From Aequorivita aquimaris (GTDB lineage Bacteria; Bacteroidota; Bacteroidia; Flavobacteriales; Flavobacteriaceae), in NCBI RefSeq assembly GCF_001573155.1, contig NZ_JRWG01000009.1, forward strand, positions 20,875 through 84,874: 64,000 nt of DNA. Reading direction: 5' to 3'. The stretch's first letter is position 1, and each line of letters opens with the position of its first letter. The notes under the pieces were generated by a model. The model searched no databases. It worked only from the letters and a program-made list of their open reading frames with translations, and had not been told where the DNA came from. This document shows, piece after piece, positions 17,621 through 27,452 of the stretch. The translations under genes were made by a program, and so were the position numbers.

Positions 17621-20254
17621 TTAGAAGTCATATCGGATGCTAGCGTTCCAAGTTCTTCCGTTACCGTAATAGTAACCGAAGGAATCTTTTTGGCTTAAAT
17701 ACATCTCGTTTGTAGCGTTGTAGCAGTTTGCCCTAACGGTAAGATCTTGTCCTCCAAAATTGAACTTGTAAGTAATTCCAGCATCTAAAACACTATATGC
17801 TGGCAAAAGCTCAGCTTGATAAACCTCTCCCGATAAGGATGCGCCAATTACATCATCAGCATCAACAAATCCGTAAAGATCTGTATAAATGTTATAATCG
17901 GCATCTACGGTAAGGCCACCAATAACGTTGTATTTGAAACCAAAACCAAAAGAAGTTTGTGGAGCATTGCCCACTTTTGTGCCGCTCAAATCAACTGAAC
18001 CTTCTTCCAACAATGCATTGGTTTCGTTATCTCTGGTTTGAAAAGGTGTTTTTCCATCATACTTCCAGTTACCAATACTTCCGAAAGCTCTAAACATAAA
18101 TGCACTTGAATGTCGGTATTTCCCTTCAAATTCAAATCCTTTGTGAACTTGGGTAATGTCTGTAAACTTTTGGTAACGGTCTACTTGTTCAACAGGGTTT
18201 GATGAGCTAGGGTCAGCTTCAATAAATCCTCCTCTAAGGAATCTGTTACCCCAAGAGGTATAATATCCATTCAGATCCAATGAAAATCTACCTGAACGAA
18301 TTCTATAACCTACTTCAACTCCTAAAATTTCTTCGTTTTCAATTTCGTTATCTCCTTCAAGGATATAGTTTGAGTTTCTAATATCATCAAAAATATTATC
18401 CAGGAAAGGCTGTCTTGAATAATAACCGGCATTGGCAAAAATGGTATTGTTTTCAATAAAGGTATAACCCATTCCACCTTTTAGGTTGTAACCAAGCTTG
18501 TTTACTTTATCAGACTTTCCAAAGCCATCTACACCCTCAACTTCTACTCCTTGTGCGCGACCCTCTCTTTGGTAGCTTTGTGTAGAAACAGCACCTTGTA
18601 TAAATGCTGAGAAGTTATCAGTTTTATACTCAGCTTGTCCAAAACCACCTATGTAATTTATATATTCTGAATAGTCAAAGTTGAATCGTTGCGCTTCATC
18701 TGCTCCATTAAACAACGCTGCCCATGGATTTGCTTCAAAGGTTTCACTTATTACGTAATCACTGTCTCTTTGACCATCGTAACCAAAATTATCTGCATAT
18801 CCCTGAAGTCCTAAAAGGTCGTTCATTTGGTACCAGTGGCTTCCTTTATAAAAACGTGTATCAACACCTATGTTTAAGGTGAAATTATCGCTTAGGTTAC
18901 TTTCAAGGTTAGAAAGAAAACCATACCAGTTATGGTTGTTTACTGACATTCTGCGTGCAAGTGAACCACCACCAAAGCTTCCAATTCCATTTTCAGCTCC
19001 TTCAATATTGCTCTCTTCGATGGCGTCAAAATCTACCTCACCGTTTGCATCACGTATAATATTTCTTGAGCTTCCAGCAGGGCCTGTTCCTCCACCACGC
19101 CCAAAAGACGCATAAAGTACAGATGATAAGTTAGTTCTATCACTTATATTCCAATCCCAGTTAAGGTTGATAATTGGTTTGTGGTAGTAATTTCTTCTAA
19201 AGGTGTATCGTTCTCCGTTATAGAATCCTGAATTGGCGTTATAGCGTTTTCCGTAGCGCTCATAATCCTCCAAAGAGTCAGAGAAGTTTTGGTCGTGCCA
19301 TTGTGGGGCACCGGTCAACAAGAAATTGAAGGAGTGGGTGTCATTTGGCACATAACCGATGCCAATGAAATAGTTCTGCCCCTGACCCGCGGTTCCATCA
19401 GAATATTTTCTGTGAGCTTGCCAGTGGTCAAACAAAAAGGAATACGCCCATTTGCCCTTTAGACCAGAATCGTAGCTTAATGTTCCTTTGAAATAACTAT
19501 CGTTACCTGTCATAAAACGTGCAAAGCCACCTTCCTTTCTTCCAGCGGCACGAGACACGATGTTAACAGTTCCTCCAACAGATGAGATGGCCAATTTTGA
19601 AGAGCCCAAACCACGCTGAACCTGAACCGCATTAGCCACATCAGACATACCAGACCAGTTAGACCAGTACATTTTTCCGTCTTCCATACCGTTGATTGGC
19701 TGTCCATTTAAAAGGAAAGCGGTGTTTGTTTGGTCAAAACCACGCAAGAACATTTGCGAGTCGCCAAAACCTCCGGCTTGGTTGGAAACGTAAACACTTG
19801 GAGTACTCTTAACCACTTCTGGAAACTCAACGTTACCAACTGCCTTAGCTTGAATTTCAGCAGCAGAAATAGTTGAAACGGCGATAGGGGTTTGACGGTC
19901 CTTTGCCATATCTATAATTCCTTTTCCCACGATGACTACTTCTTCAAGGGCATCAGAATCTACAGTAATTTTAACGGTACCTAAGTTTGCGGCTCCATTT
20001 ACAGCTTTAAAAGGAACTTTTTCAATAGTGTACCCAATGTAAGAGATGGTAAGCGTACCCGTTGCAGCGGAAGTTTGCAGTGTGAAATTTCCGTCAAAAT
20101 CGGTAATGGCACCGTTAGTAGTGCCAGTTTCAACAACATTGGCACCAGCCAAGGGGTCGTTGGAATCAGAATCGATCACCGTACCGGTGACCGTAGTTTG
20201 TGCAAAAGCGGCGAAACCGCCCAATAAAAAAACAAGAAATAGAAACTTTCTCAT
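17621..20254 (-). CDS. TonB-dependent receptor with carboxypeptidase regulatory-like domain
   Basis: The 877-residue outer-membrane protein starts with a signal peptide (MRKFLFLVFLLGGFAAFAQ). A CarboxypepD_reg-like domain follows (TVTGTVIDSDSNDPLAGANV, then ITDFDGNFTL), then a plug with SVYVSNQAGGFGDSQMFLRG and LLNGQPINGMEDG, and a barrel ending in WNASIRYDF. I chose the ATG at 20254 over one 57 bases upstream because the signal peptide begins there and a TACTTTTG box lies between the two. The barrel has many aromatic, Asn- and Gly-rich loops. There is no SusD-like gene beside it, so the substrate cannot be inferred. Confidence 0.92.
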   Translation of the reverse strand: MRKFLFLVFLLGGFAAFAQTTVTGTVIDSDSNDPLAGANVVETGTTNGAITDFDGNFTLQTSAATGTLTISYIGYTIEKVPFKAVNGAANLGTVKITVDSDALEEVVIVGKGIIDMAKDRQTPIAVSTISAAEIQAKAVGNVEFPEVVKSTPSVYVSNQAGGFGDSQMFLRGFDQTNTAFLLNGQPINGMEDGKMYWSNWSGMSDVANAVQVQRGLGSSKLAISSVGGTVNIVSRAAGRKEGGFARFMTGNDSYFKGTLSYDSGLKGKWAYSFLFDHWQAHRKYSDGTAGQGQNYFIGIGYVPNDTHSFNFLLTGAPQWHDQNFSDSLEDYERYGKRYNANSGFYNGERYTFRRNYYHKPIINLNWDWNISDRTNLSSVLYASFGRGGGTGPAGSSRNIIRDANGEVDFDAIEESNIEGAENGIGSFGGGSLARRMSVNNHNWYGFLSNLESNLSDNFTLNIGVDTRFYKGSHWYQMNDLLGLQGYADNFGYDGQRDSDYVISETFEANPWAALFNGADEAQRFNFDYSEYINYIGGFGQAEYKTDNFSAFIQGAVSTQSYQREGRAQGVEVEGVDGFGKSDKVNKLGYNLKGGMGYTFIENNTIFANAGYYSRQPFLDNIFDDIRNSNYILEGDNEIENEEILGVEVGYRIRSGRFSLDLNGYYTSWGNRFLRGGFIEADPSSSNPVEQVDRYQKFTDITQVHKGFEFEGKYRHSSAFMFRAFGSIGNWKYDGKTPFQTRDNETNALLEEGSVDLSGTKVGNAPQTSFGFGFKYNVIGGLTVDADYNIYTDLYGFVDADDVIGASLSGEVYQAELLPAYSVLDAGITYKFNFGGQDLTVRANCYNATNEMYLSQKDSFGYYYGNGRTWNASIRYDF

Positions 20255-20282
20255 GAATTTGGATTTAGGTTTAAAATTTCGG

Positions 20283-20290
20283 CAAAAGTA
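20283..20290 (-). promoter_or_regulatory. Promoter -7 box TACTTTTG for the second TonB receptor
   Basis: A perfect TAnnTTTG on the minus strand, 28 bases before the chosen start at 20254. Its position argues against the longer upstream start. Confidence 0.65.
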
Positions 20291-20440
20291 CAATCTTAAA
20301 TAATTTCCCACTAATAAAATTGATTAAGAAATCTTTAAGAGAAATACTTAACAATAAATTTAAAATTTAGAAACTAAGATACTGATAAATAGACCGTTAT
20401 TTAATAACAATGTTATTAACATGTTAAGCGAATGGAAAAA

Positions 20441-21661
20441 TTAAAATAAGATGCAGTCCAATTCTTCCTTCATGGGAAGCAGATTTGCGAAATATTGCTC
20501 GTGCAATTCTTTCGGTAAGGGCTGCGAAAAAGGGGTGTCTTCCTTAAAAGGGTCTACTTCTTTTCCATTTTTCCAGAAACGGTAACATACATGTGGACCG
20601 CTCGTGTTACCAGTCATACCAATCCAGCCAATTACATCGCCCTGGCTAACGTGTTGCCCTACTTTTACATTTCTGGCTTTCATGTGAAGATATTGTGTTT
20701 CATATGTGCCATTATGTCTAATTTTAACATAATTTCCATTACCGCCACGACGTTCAGATTTGGTTACCACGCCATCTGCTGTGGCCAAAATAGGAGTTCC
20801 CACTGGGGCAGCAAAATCGGTTCCGCGGTGTGGACGAAGTTTAAAACCGTAATATTTTATTCTTCGGTTTAAATTATATCTAGAAGATATTCTACTGAAT
20901 TTTACGGGAGCTTTTAAAAAGGCACGCTTTAAATTGTTAGCGTTTTCATCGTAATAGCCTGAGAGTTTTCCCAAAGAATCTGAAGAAAATTTAAAGGCAT
21001 ATAGCGGTTTGCCTCTATGCTCAAAATAAGCGGCCTTAATTTCCTTAAGTCCGCCAGGAATGGTGTCATCAATAAACTTTTCAGTGTAAATAACCTTAAA
21101 GCGATCGCCAGGCTGCAACTTAAAAAAATTGATGGTCCAGGCATAGATATTTGCCAATTGATCCGTCATATAAGGACTTAGGTTCTGTTCTTCCATAGTT
21201 GCGGAGAGCGAACTAGTAATAACTCCAGATGCTGTTCTATCTTCATAACGGACAGGCTTTTGACTGTTGAATATGGAAAGCGTATCCCTAAAATCTACTA
21301 CCGCAAAATCTACCTTATTAGTTTCATAAATAAAGACTTGGGTTTTGTTGAGGGAATCTTTGGAATTTAAGAGGACATAGGGTTTTCCAATTCCTATTTT
21401 TCGAACATCGAAGCTATCACGAAATTTAGTGGCCACTTCCATAATTTTTTCCTGTGGCACGCCATTGGCAAAAAGTATGTCGCCAAAAGTGTCGCCTTTG
21501 CGGATGGTATCTCGTATTACGTTAAAATCATTGAGAATGTAACCATATTGCTCGATTATTGGATCTACTACCGTCTCGGGTTCGATTATTTCATCTTTGG
21601 GTTTTTCGCAGGCGGTAGTGAGCAGGGTAAGGGTGAATACGGCTAAAATTAGTTTCTTCAA
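20441..21661 (-). CDS. M23 family metallopeptidase lipoprotein
   Basis: The 406-residue protein has a lipoprotein signal ending in LLTTAC (cysteine at residue 18). A long linker/OapA-LysM-like region (DTIRKGDTFGDILFANGVPQEKI, near residue 55) precedes the C-terminal peptidase domain. The M23 zinc site is seen in RPHRGTDFAAPVGTPI and the later segment QYLHMKARNVKVGQHVSQGD, with NTSGPHVCYRFW carrying the catalytic histidine. Such enzymes cut peptidoglycan cross-bridges and take part in cell-wall growth or division. It follows the DUF3108 gene on the same strand after 29 bases, so they form an operon. Confidence 0.92.
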   Translation of the reverse strand: MKKLILAVFTLTLLTTACEKPKDEIIEPETVVDPIIEQYGYILNDFNVIRDTIRKGDTFGDILFANGVPQEKIMEVATKFRDSFDVRKIGIGKPYVLLNSKDSLNKTQVFIYETNKVDFAVVDFRDTLSIFNSQKPVRYEDRTASGVITSSLSATMEEQNLSPYMTDQLANIYAWTINFFKLQPGDRFKVIYTEKFIDDTIPGGLKEIKAAYFEHRGKPLYAFKFSSDSLGKLSGYYDENANNLKRAFLKAPVKFSRISSRYNLNRRIKYYGFKLRPHRGTDFAAPVGTPILATADGVVTKSERRGGNGNYVKIRHNGTYETQYLHMKARNVKVGQHVSQGDVIGWIGMTGNTSGPHVCYRFWKNGKEVDPFKEDTPFSQPLPKELHEQYFANLLPMKEELDCILF

Positions 21662-21690
21662 TGCTGGGGAATTTTCGGTATTATTTATTC

Positions 21691-22464
21691 TTAGTCAACT
21701 AATATTTTAAAAGAATGTTGCAATCCTTTGAATTCGGTTAGGGTTGCCTTAAGCGACCCCACCGCCAAATCTGCCTTTACGAGCAGTGGAATTTTGTTGT
21801 TATCATCACTTATCCAGACTGTTAGGCTTTCCTTTTCCTTAAAAACACGGCCAGATTGTACATAAGGCCTAAAAATCAGAGTTCGGACGCGCCCAAAATT
21901 AGTATCTAAAACTTCTTTTCCAAGGAATTTTAACCTGAATTTGTAATTTTCTTTGTCGAAGAACATGTTCATCTCTACCACGTCGCCTGTTTTTATATTT
22001 TCGGTGTCCAATTGGTTCCGAAGGTAATAAAAAGCCGAAATCATGTCCTGCGTATCTTCTGGGAACGAAAAGACCGTGGTTTCATTGTGTTTTTTATCGT
22101 TTACAGTTGCTTTTTTGGTGTTGTGGTTAAAGTCTATTTCAATATCCTTGGTGTAGCCGCCTTCGTCAATTTTCCGAATAAACTTGTAGGGAATGTCTTT
22201 CTCTTTGTCAATATAGGATTGATAGTCGTCCTCAACCTTAAAAAACCATTTTGAGACCCCGACCGTTTCGCCATAACCCCGCACGTGGAAGACATCCTTG
22301 CCTTTTATCGTGGCGCTTTTCACTTTTAAAGTTGCATACCCTGCGGTAACAAAACCGTAATGGACACGGAATTTGAAATATTCGCCATCGCCGTAAGCCC
22401 TTTCTTGTGCAGAAAGAAAAAAAATGTTACCAAAAAAAATTAAAAGCGCAAATAGCTTTTTCAT
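21691..22464 (-). CDS. DUF3108 domain protein
   Basis: The 257-residue protein has a signal peptide (cleavage near FFLSAQ, residue 20) and then one DUF3108 domain: YGDGEYFKFRVHYGFVTAGYATLKV at its start, KFIRKIDEGGYTKDIEIDF in the middle, and LTVWISDDNNKIPLLVKADL near the end. This family forms a periplasmic beta-barrel-like fold of unknown function. The partner downstream is an M23 peptidase lipoprotein, suggesting a cell-envelope role by association only. Length is normal. Confidence 0.87.
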   Translation of the reverse strand: MKKLFALLIFFGNIFFLSAQERAYGDGEYFKFRVHYGFVTAGYATLKVKSATIKGKDVFHVRGYGETVGVSKWFFKVEDDYQSYIDKEKDIPYKFIRKIDEGGYTKDIEIDFNHNTKKATVNDKKHNETTVFSFPEDTQDMISAFYYLRNQLDTENIKTGDVVEMNMFFDKENYKFRLKFLGKEVLDTNFGRVRTLIFRPYVQSGRVFKEKESLTVWISDDNNKIPLLVKADLAVGSLKATLTEFKGLQHSFKILVD

Positions 22465-22519
22465 AAATAAGACTTAGGGATTTATGGTTTTTAAAAATAC
22501 AACTACCGTTCCAAAAAAA

Positions 22520-22553
22520 TAAAAACCCCACCTTCTTTAAGACGATGGGGTTT
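22520..22553 (-). terminator. Terminator after hpd
   Basis: On the minus strand AAACCCCA pairs with TGGGGTTT around a 15-base loop, followed by TTATTTTTTTGG. It lies 16 bases after the hpd stop codon. Confidence 0.8.
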
Positions 22554-22568
22554 ATATAATGTTACATT

Positions 22569-23729
22569 TTATAAAGTCCCTCTCTGTGCCTGTTCGCGCT
22601 CGATAGATTCAAAGAGTGCCTTAAAGTTTCCGGCCCCAAAACCTTTGGCGCCCATACGCTGTATGATTTCAAAGAAAAGTGTGGGCCTATCTTCCACGGG
22701 TTTGGTAAATATCTGGAGCAGATAGCCCTCCTCATCGGCATCTATCATGATGGAAAGTTTTTTCAGCTCATTAATGTCTTCTTTCATCATTTTCATATGG
22801 TCGCCCAACCTGCGCGGAATATCATCGTAGTAAGCTTGTGGTGGGGGTGGTAAAAATTCTACGCCGCGCTCCTTCAGCTGGCTAACTGTTTTAATGATAT
22901 CATCCGTAGCCACCGCTAAATGCTGTACACCGGAGTCTTCATAAAAATCCAAATATTCCTCTATCTGTGATTTCTTTATTCCTTTGGCCGGCTCGTTTAT
23001 AGGAAATTTTATTCGCCCGTTGCCATTGCTCATCACCTTGCTCATCAGCGCCGAATACTCTGTATGGATCTGCTTATCGTCAAACGAAAGGAAATTCACA
23101 AAGCCCATTACATCCTCGTACCATTTTACCCATTTGTTCATTTGGCCCCAGCCTACGTTGCCAACCATATGGTCTATGTACTTTAAACCAGTTGGGGTAG
23201 GATTGTAATCGCTTTTCCATTCGCGGAAACCTGGTAAAAATGTTCCTTTGTAGTTTTTGCGTTCCACAAACATATGTACTGTTTCGCCGTAGGTGTATAT
23301 CCCACTTCGCACCACTTCGCCGTGTTCGTCTTTTTCAACGGTAGGCTCCATATAGGGTTTTGCGCCGCGTTTGGTGGTTTCTTCAAAAGCACTTGTGGCA
23401 TCGTCTACCCACAGGGCAATTACCTTTACGCCATCGCCGTGTTTTACTATATGGTCGTTTATTGGCGATTTGCTGTTTAGCGGTGTGGTTAGTACAAGCT
23501 TGATTTTATCCTGCTTCAGTACATAACTTACAGAATCGCGCGAGCCGGTTTCCAGACCTTTATAGGCGTATGATTGAAAACCAAAGGCGGTTTTATAGAA
23601 ATGTGCGGACTGTTTTGCATTGCCCACGTAGAATTCTACATAATCGGTGCCCAATAAGGGCAGAAAATCTTCTGCGCCCTCAAATATTTTTTCCAGTCCG
23701 TAATCGACTGATTTTACTTCTTTGCTCAT
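22569..23729 (-). CDS. hpd: 4-hydroxyphenylpyruvate dioxygenase
   Basis: The 386-residue enzyme converts 4-hydroxyphenylpyruvate to homogentisate in tyrosine degradation. It has the two vicinal-oxygen-chelate halves; the iron ligands can be placed at H187 (YIDHMVGNV), H270 (GVQHLAVATDD) and E354 (LFFEIIQRMG). The C-terminal KGFGAGNFKALFESIEREQ is the typical HPPD ending. Length is typical for the larger, eukaryote-like bacterial HPPDs. It lies downstream of hmgA on the same strand, 157 bases apart, giving two consecutive steps of one pathway. A terminator follows. Confidence 0.97.
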   Translation of the reverse strand: MSKEVKSVDYGLEKIFEGAEDFLPLLGTDYVEFYVGNAKQSAHFYKTAFGFQSYAYKGLETGSRDSVSYVLKQDKIKLVLTTPLNSKSPINDHIVKHGDGVKVIALWVDDATSAFEETTKRGAKPYMEPTVEKDEHGEVVRSGIYTYGETVHMFVERKNYKGTFLPGFREWKSDYNPTPTGLKYIDHMVGNVGWGQMNKWVKWYEDVMGFVNFLSFDDKQIHTEYSALMSKVMSNGNGRIKFPINEPAKGIKKSQIEEYLDFYEDSGVQHLAVATDDIIKTVSQLKERGVEFLPPPPQAYYDDIPRRLGDHMKMMKEDINELKKLSIMIDADEEGYLLQIFTKPVEDRPTLFFEIIQRMGAKGFGAGNFKALFESIEREQAQRGTL

Positions 23730-23819
23730 AATTTAAGTTTTCAATAATCTTATTAATTTAACTCAGAATATTTTAGATAGAATAGCTTCATTTATAATGA
23801 AAATAGTTTTCAAATTCAT

Positions 23820-23886
23820 TTAACCGCAAAGGCGCAGAGAACGCAAAGACCACAATCTACTGCTTACTGCAACTGCGACTGCCAAC
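23820..23886. repeat. Short interspersed repeats (GCAAAG type and CAGT type) between hmgA and hpd
   Basis: The spacer holds ACCGCAAAGGCGCAGAG then AACGCAAAGACC, and next, on the minus strand, consecutive CAGT units spaced 6-7 bases (CAGTCG CAGTTG CAGTAAG CAGTAG). Similar CAGT-type runs lie at 2650-2667 and 33503-33530. Confidence 0.55.
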
Positions 23887-25047
23887 TCATTCCTCCAACC
23901 AACTCTGGTAATACGTACCATCCGAGAGTTTTAAACCATCTTCGGTAACCTGTAATGGTTTAAACGTATCAACCATAACGGCCAGTTCTTCTGTTTCCGT
24001 TTTACCAATACTTCTTTCCGCGGCGCCGGGATGTGGTCCGTGTACAATACCGGCAGGGTGAAGCGTGATTTGACCAGCTTCAATATCATTCCTACTCATA
24101 AAATCGCCATCTACGTAATATAACACCTCATCGCTATCTATATTGCTGTGGTTGTAAGGCGCCGGAATACTCAGCGGGTGATAATCATACAGCCTAGGCA
24201 CAAAACTACAGATAACCATGGCATCTGTTTCAAAAGTTTGGTGCACTGGCGGCGGTTGGTGGATTCTTCCGGTAATTGGTTCAAAATCGTGGATTGAAAA
24301 GGCGTACGGAAAGTTGTACCCGTCATAACCCACGACATCAAAAGGATGGGTGGCGTAAATCATTTCAAAAATATCGTCCTGTTTTTTCACCTTTACCAAA
24401 AACTCACCTTTTTCATCACGAGTTTCCAACTCTTGCGGCTTGCGGATGTCGCGTTCACAATAGGGCGAATGCTCCAGCAACTGGCCAAACCAGTTTCTGT
24501 AACGTTTTGGGGTGTAAATGGGGCGGCGCGATTCAACAATAAAAAGTCGGTTGTCTTTGGTGTCGAAATCTATTTTGTATATAATTCCGCGGGGAATCAA
24601 TAAATAATCGCCGTATTTAAAATCGAGATTGCCTAAAAAAGTTCGCAGTTTTCCGCTGCCTTTGTGGATGAAAATCAACTCATCGGCATCAGTATTTTTA
24701 TAAAAATAATCTTTTTGTGATTCCTGTGGAGCTGCGAGAATAATGCTACAATCGCTATTGGTGAGTACCGTTTTACGACTGCTTAGATAATCTTTTTCGG
24801 GTTTTACATCGAAACCTTTTAGCCGAAGCGATTCCAGATTATTGGCGCGTGCAATCTTCGGGGCTACGTTGTATTGCGCTTTTATTTCCTTGACCTGTGT
24901 GGGTCTGTGTTCGTGATAAATATTGCTGTACATTCCATCAAAACCCACGGTTCCGAAAAGTTGTTCAGAATAAAGGCTCCCGTCCGGTTTGCGGAACTGC
25001 GTATGGCGTTTGGGCGGTATTTTGCCCAGTTTGTGGTAGAAAGGCAT
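23887..25047 (-). CDS. hmgA: Homogentisate 1,2-dioxygenase
   Basis: The 386-residue protein opens the ring of homogentisate to maleylacetoacetate, the step after Hpd. Family segments are present: MPFYHKLGKIPPKRHTQFRKP at the start, a cupin-like middle (FIHKGSGKLRTFLGNLDFKYGDYLLIPRG), and the iron-binding C-terminal part with NHSNIDSDEVLYYVDGDF and LHPAGIVHGPHPGA. It is shorter than human HGD but has the length usual for the Bacteroidota form. It is transcribed ahead of hpd; the later enzymes (fumarylacetoacetase, isomerase) are not in the window. Confidence 0.93.
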   Translation of the reverse strand: MPFYHKLGKIPPKRHTQFRKPDGSLYSEQLFGTVGFDGMYSNIYHEHRPTQVKEIKAQYNVAPKIARANNLESLRLKGFDVKPEKDYLSSRKTVLTNSDCSIILAAPQESQKDYFYKNTDADELIFIHKGSGKLRTFLGNLDFKYGDYLLIPRGIIYKIDFDTKDNRLFIVESRRPIYTPKRYRNWFGQLLEHSPYCERDIRKPQELETRDEKGEFLVKVKKQDDIFEMIYATHPFDVVGYDGYNFPYAFSIHDFEPITGRIHQPPPVHQTFETDAMVICSFVPRLYDYHPLSIPAPYNHSNIDSDEVLYYVDGDFMSRNDIEAGQITLHPAGIVHGPHPGAAERSIGKTETEELAVMVDTFKPLQVTEDGLKLSDGTYYQSWLEE

Positions 25048-25163
25048 CTGTTATTGTTTATTACTTATTTTTATTTTTTATTGATTCTGAAGAATAAGAT
25101 ACGTTAAAATCAAGCTTCCTACAAATATCGGAAAAATAATAGAGCTAAGCCGCTAAGTTTTTA

Positions 25164-27398
25164 CTAAAACCGATAGCCCAATGTCACATACCATTCGCTT
25201 TCATTAAGCTCAGGCGAATAGGAATATTTAATCTCCATCGGTCCTAGAACGGTTTCCAGCCCATACCCTGCTGAAAATCCCGAATAGTCTACCCCGTCAA
25301 TCCACTGGCCGTTTTCAAAAAGATCATTCCCCACATTGGCAATATTTACCGAAATATTGACGTGGTTCTTTCTGAAAATTTCATAATCAAAAGTAAGCGT
25401 TGACTTAAGATAGGTATTTCCGCGGAGCGAGATGGCCTCGTAACCCATAAACGGAATAATGTTGTTCATCTCCTTAAATCCATAGCCCCCCAATGCAAAA
25501 TCCAATGAAGTGGTTTCCGGACCGCCCCATTTAAAACCACCCTCGGTTGTTAAATGAGCCGAAATTGTGTTAAAAAATGTATGGGCATACCCCATTTTTG
25601 CTTTTGCCAAAGAGAATGGCTCAAAACTCTTGTTTCGCCCGTGGGCCAATAAATACCAATGAAAATCACCTGAAAAATAAGCTCCTTTTTTTGGAAAAAA
25701 ACTATTATCATAAGTGTCATACTTCAAAAAACCAAACGCACTGTAATAATTGGTGCTTTCAAAAACCGTTCGGGGAAGGTTGTTTTCATCTGTACCTATA
25801 GTTTCCGAAAGATAACGAAGGTATTTATGCTCTCCTCCCAGACCGAAAATCAAGGTCCTGCGGAAAAGGGTCTCAAAATAAAGCTGGTTGGTAAAATCGC
25901 TATACTTAATGGAAAGTTTATTGACAGGCACCGATATCTCCGCATCAAAATCGGGATTGATGAAATCCAACGGCACGTCGGTTTCAAAAAAATGATACTT
26001 GGAATTGAAGCCCACGCTCCAGTAAAATCCCTTGTCTATATAATATTCAAAATTGTACCGCAAGTTGTCGCCAGCAATTAAATCCAGCGAGGCAATATCG
26101 TTATTGGTAAGAAGCCGCTTTTTGGTAATATTTACCAATGCGGCCGTTCGGAAAAGGTCGTCATAATGTACCGCAAAACGCAGCATCATGGAAGACCGGC
26201 TCTCGCGCAGTTGTAGCAGGAGTGTATTTTCATTGTTTTCATCCTCAATCAACCTATAATTAATGTCCTGGAAATTCCCAGTTGCCGAAAGGTTGTTTAT
26301 CCCCTCACTAAAATCTTCATAGGTTATTTCATCGGGCGTGCGCAATTTCAATTTCCCCAAAACATAGCTTCGGGTATATTTTTCGTTCCCCTCTATTTTA
26401 ACTTCTTTTATATAAATAAAGTCATTGGCATCAAACTTTACTTCTTCACGGTTTACAGGCTTTTGCCTCGAAGCGATATTTTCAAGCTCCTCCCTATATG
26501 ATTCTGCTGCAACAATTCCAGATTCTACAATATTTTTCCCCTCATCAAAAGAAACTACCGAGAAATCCTGAATGTTCGGATGAATATAGACATCTGTTTT
26601 TTCACGCTTCTTAATCATGTCGTTAATGGTTCGATAGTTATTTATCTGGACCAATACATCAAAAGCAGATCTCAAATTGTCCCTATTTTTTAAGCTATCC
26701 TGTACATCAACCCCTATGATTATATCCATCCCTTTGGCACGCACCTCATTTACAGGATAGTTGTTCACCACCCCGCCATCAATCAATACTTTATCGTCAA
26801 TCACCACAGGACTGAAAAGCGACGGCAACGCCCCGCTGGCCGTAACCGCACGCGGAAGGTAACCACGATCAAGGATTACTTCCTTTCCAGTTTCAACATT
26901 GGTTGCCACACAGAAAAAAGGAATGGGCAATTTGCTGAAATCTGAAACCGTGCTCACATGACTTGTCAATTTTGAAATCAGATTATATACGTTCTGTCCT
27001 TTTGAAAGCCCTGATGGAAAACCAACTTTAAATTTATCAAAAGGCAGCACCAAGGCATATTTTTCCGACTCCTGCTTTTCGTAAAAAGTCTTTGCGCTCC
27101 GCGGAATATTGTCCTGTATCAAACTGCTGAAATCCGTTTCGCGAAAAATACTGTCAAGTTGCGTTGCCGAATACCCCGAAGCATACAGCGCCCCGATAAT
27201 TGCGCCCATGCTCGTGCCGCCAATGTAGTCTATCCGCACGCCCGACTCCTCAATAACCTTCAATGCGCCAATATGCGCCAAACCTTTTGCCCCGCCACCG
27301 CTCAAAACCAGACCTACTTTTAGGTCCTTCTCAGCTTTTTCTTGTGAAAAGACAAAGGTTGAAATTATCAGGAAAAATATAAAGAGCAATCTTTTCAT
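25164..27398 (-). CDS. Patatin-like phospholipase with POTRA and surface-antigen barrel (PlpD-like)
   Basis: The 744-residue protein has a signal peptide (cleavage after FVFSQ, near residue 19) and a patatin domain to about residue 300. The oxyanion hole is GGGAKG near residue 35, the nucleophile serine is in GGTSMGA near residue 62, and the catalytic aspartate is in DGGVVNNYP. A POTRA-like segment follows (EVKIEGNEKYTRSYVLGKL), and the C-terminus is a BamA-like barrel ending in WYVTLGYRF. This matches the type Vd-like patatin/barrel proteins of the outer membrane. It should hydrolyse lipids in the envelope or outside. Its 5' flank is the 41-bp repeat array. Confidence 0.92.
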   Translation of the reverse strand: MKRLLFIFFLIISTFVFSQEKAEKDLKVGLVLSGGGAKGLAHIGALKVIEESGVRIDYIGGTSMGAIIGALYASGYSATQLDSIFRETDFSSLIQDNIPRSAKTFYEKQESEKYALVLPFDKFKVGFPSGLSKGQNVYNLISKLTSHVSTVSDFSKLPIPFFCVATNVETGKEVILDRGYLPRAVTASGALPSLFSPVVIDDKVLIDGGVVNNYPVNEVRAKGMDIIIGVDVQDSLKNRDNLRSAFDVLVQINNYRTINDMIKKREKTDVYIHPNIQDFSVVSFDEGKNIVESGIVAAESYREELENIASRQKPVNREEVKFDANDFIYIKEVKIEGNEKYTRSYVLGKLKLRTPDEITYEDFSEGINNLSATGNFQDINYRLIEDENNENTLLLQLRESRSSMMLRFAVHYDDLFRTAALVNITKKRLLTNNDIASLDLIAGDNLRYNFEYYIDKGFYWSVGFNSKYHFFETDVPLDFINPDFDAEISVPVNKLSIKYSDFTNQLYFETLFRRTLIFGLGGEHKYLRYLSETIGTDENNLPRTVFESTNYYSAFGFLKYDTYDNSFFPKKGAYFSGDFHWYLLAHGRNKSFEPFSLAKAKMGYAHTFFNTISAHLTTEGGFKWGGPETTSLDFALGGYGFKEMNNIIPFMGYEAISLRGNTYLKSTLTFDYEIFRKNHVNISVNIANVGNDLFENGQWIDGVDYSGFSAGYGLETVLGPMEIKYSYSPELNESEWYVTLGYRF

Positions 27399-27452
27399 TT
27401 GTACATTATTGGATTGAAAGATTTCTGAAATTTTAAAACTTTGGCACTGATT

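Noticed and set aside
13068..20254. Polysaccharide utilisation locus
   Set aside because: There are two TonB receptors, but no SusD-like protein, glycoside hydrolases or hybrid two-component regulator.
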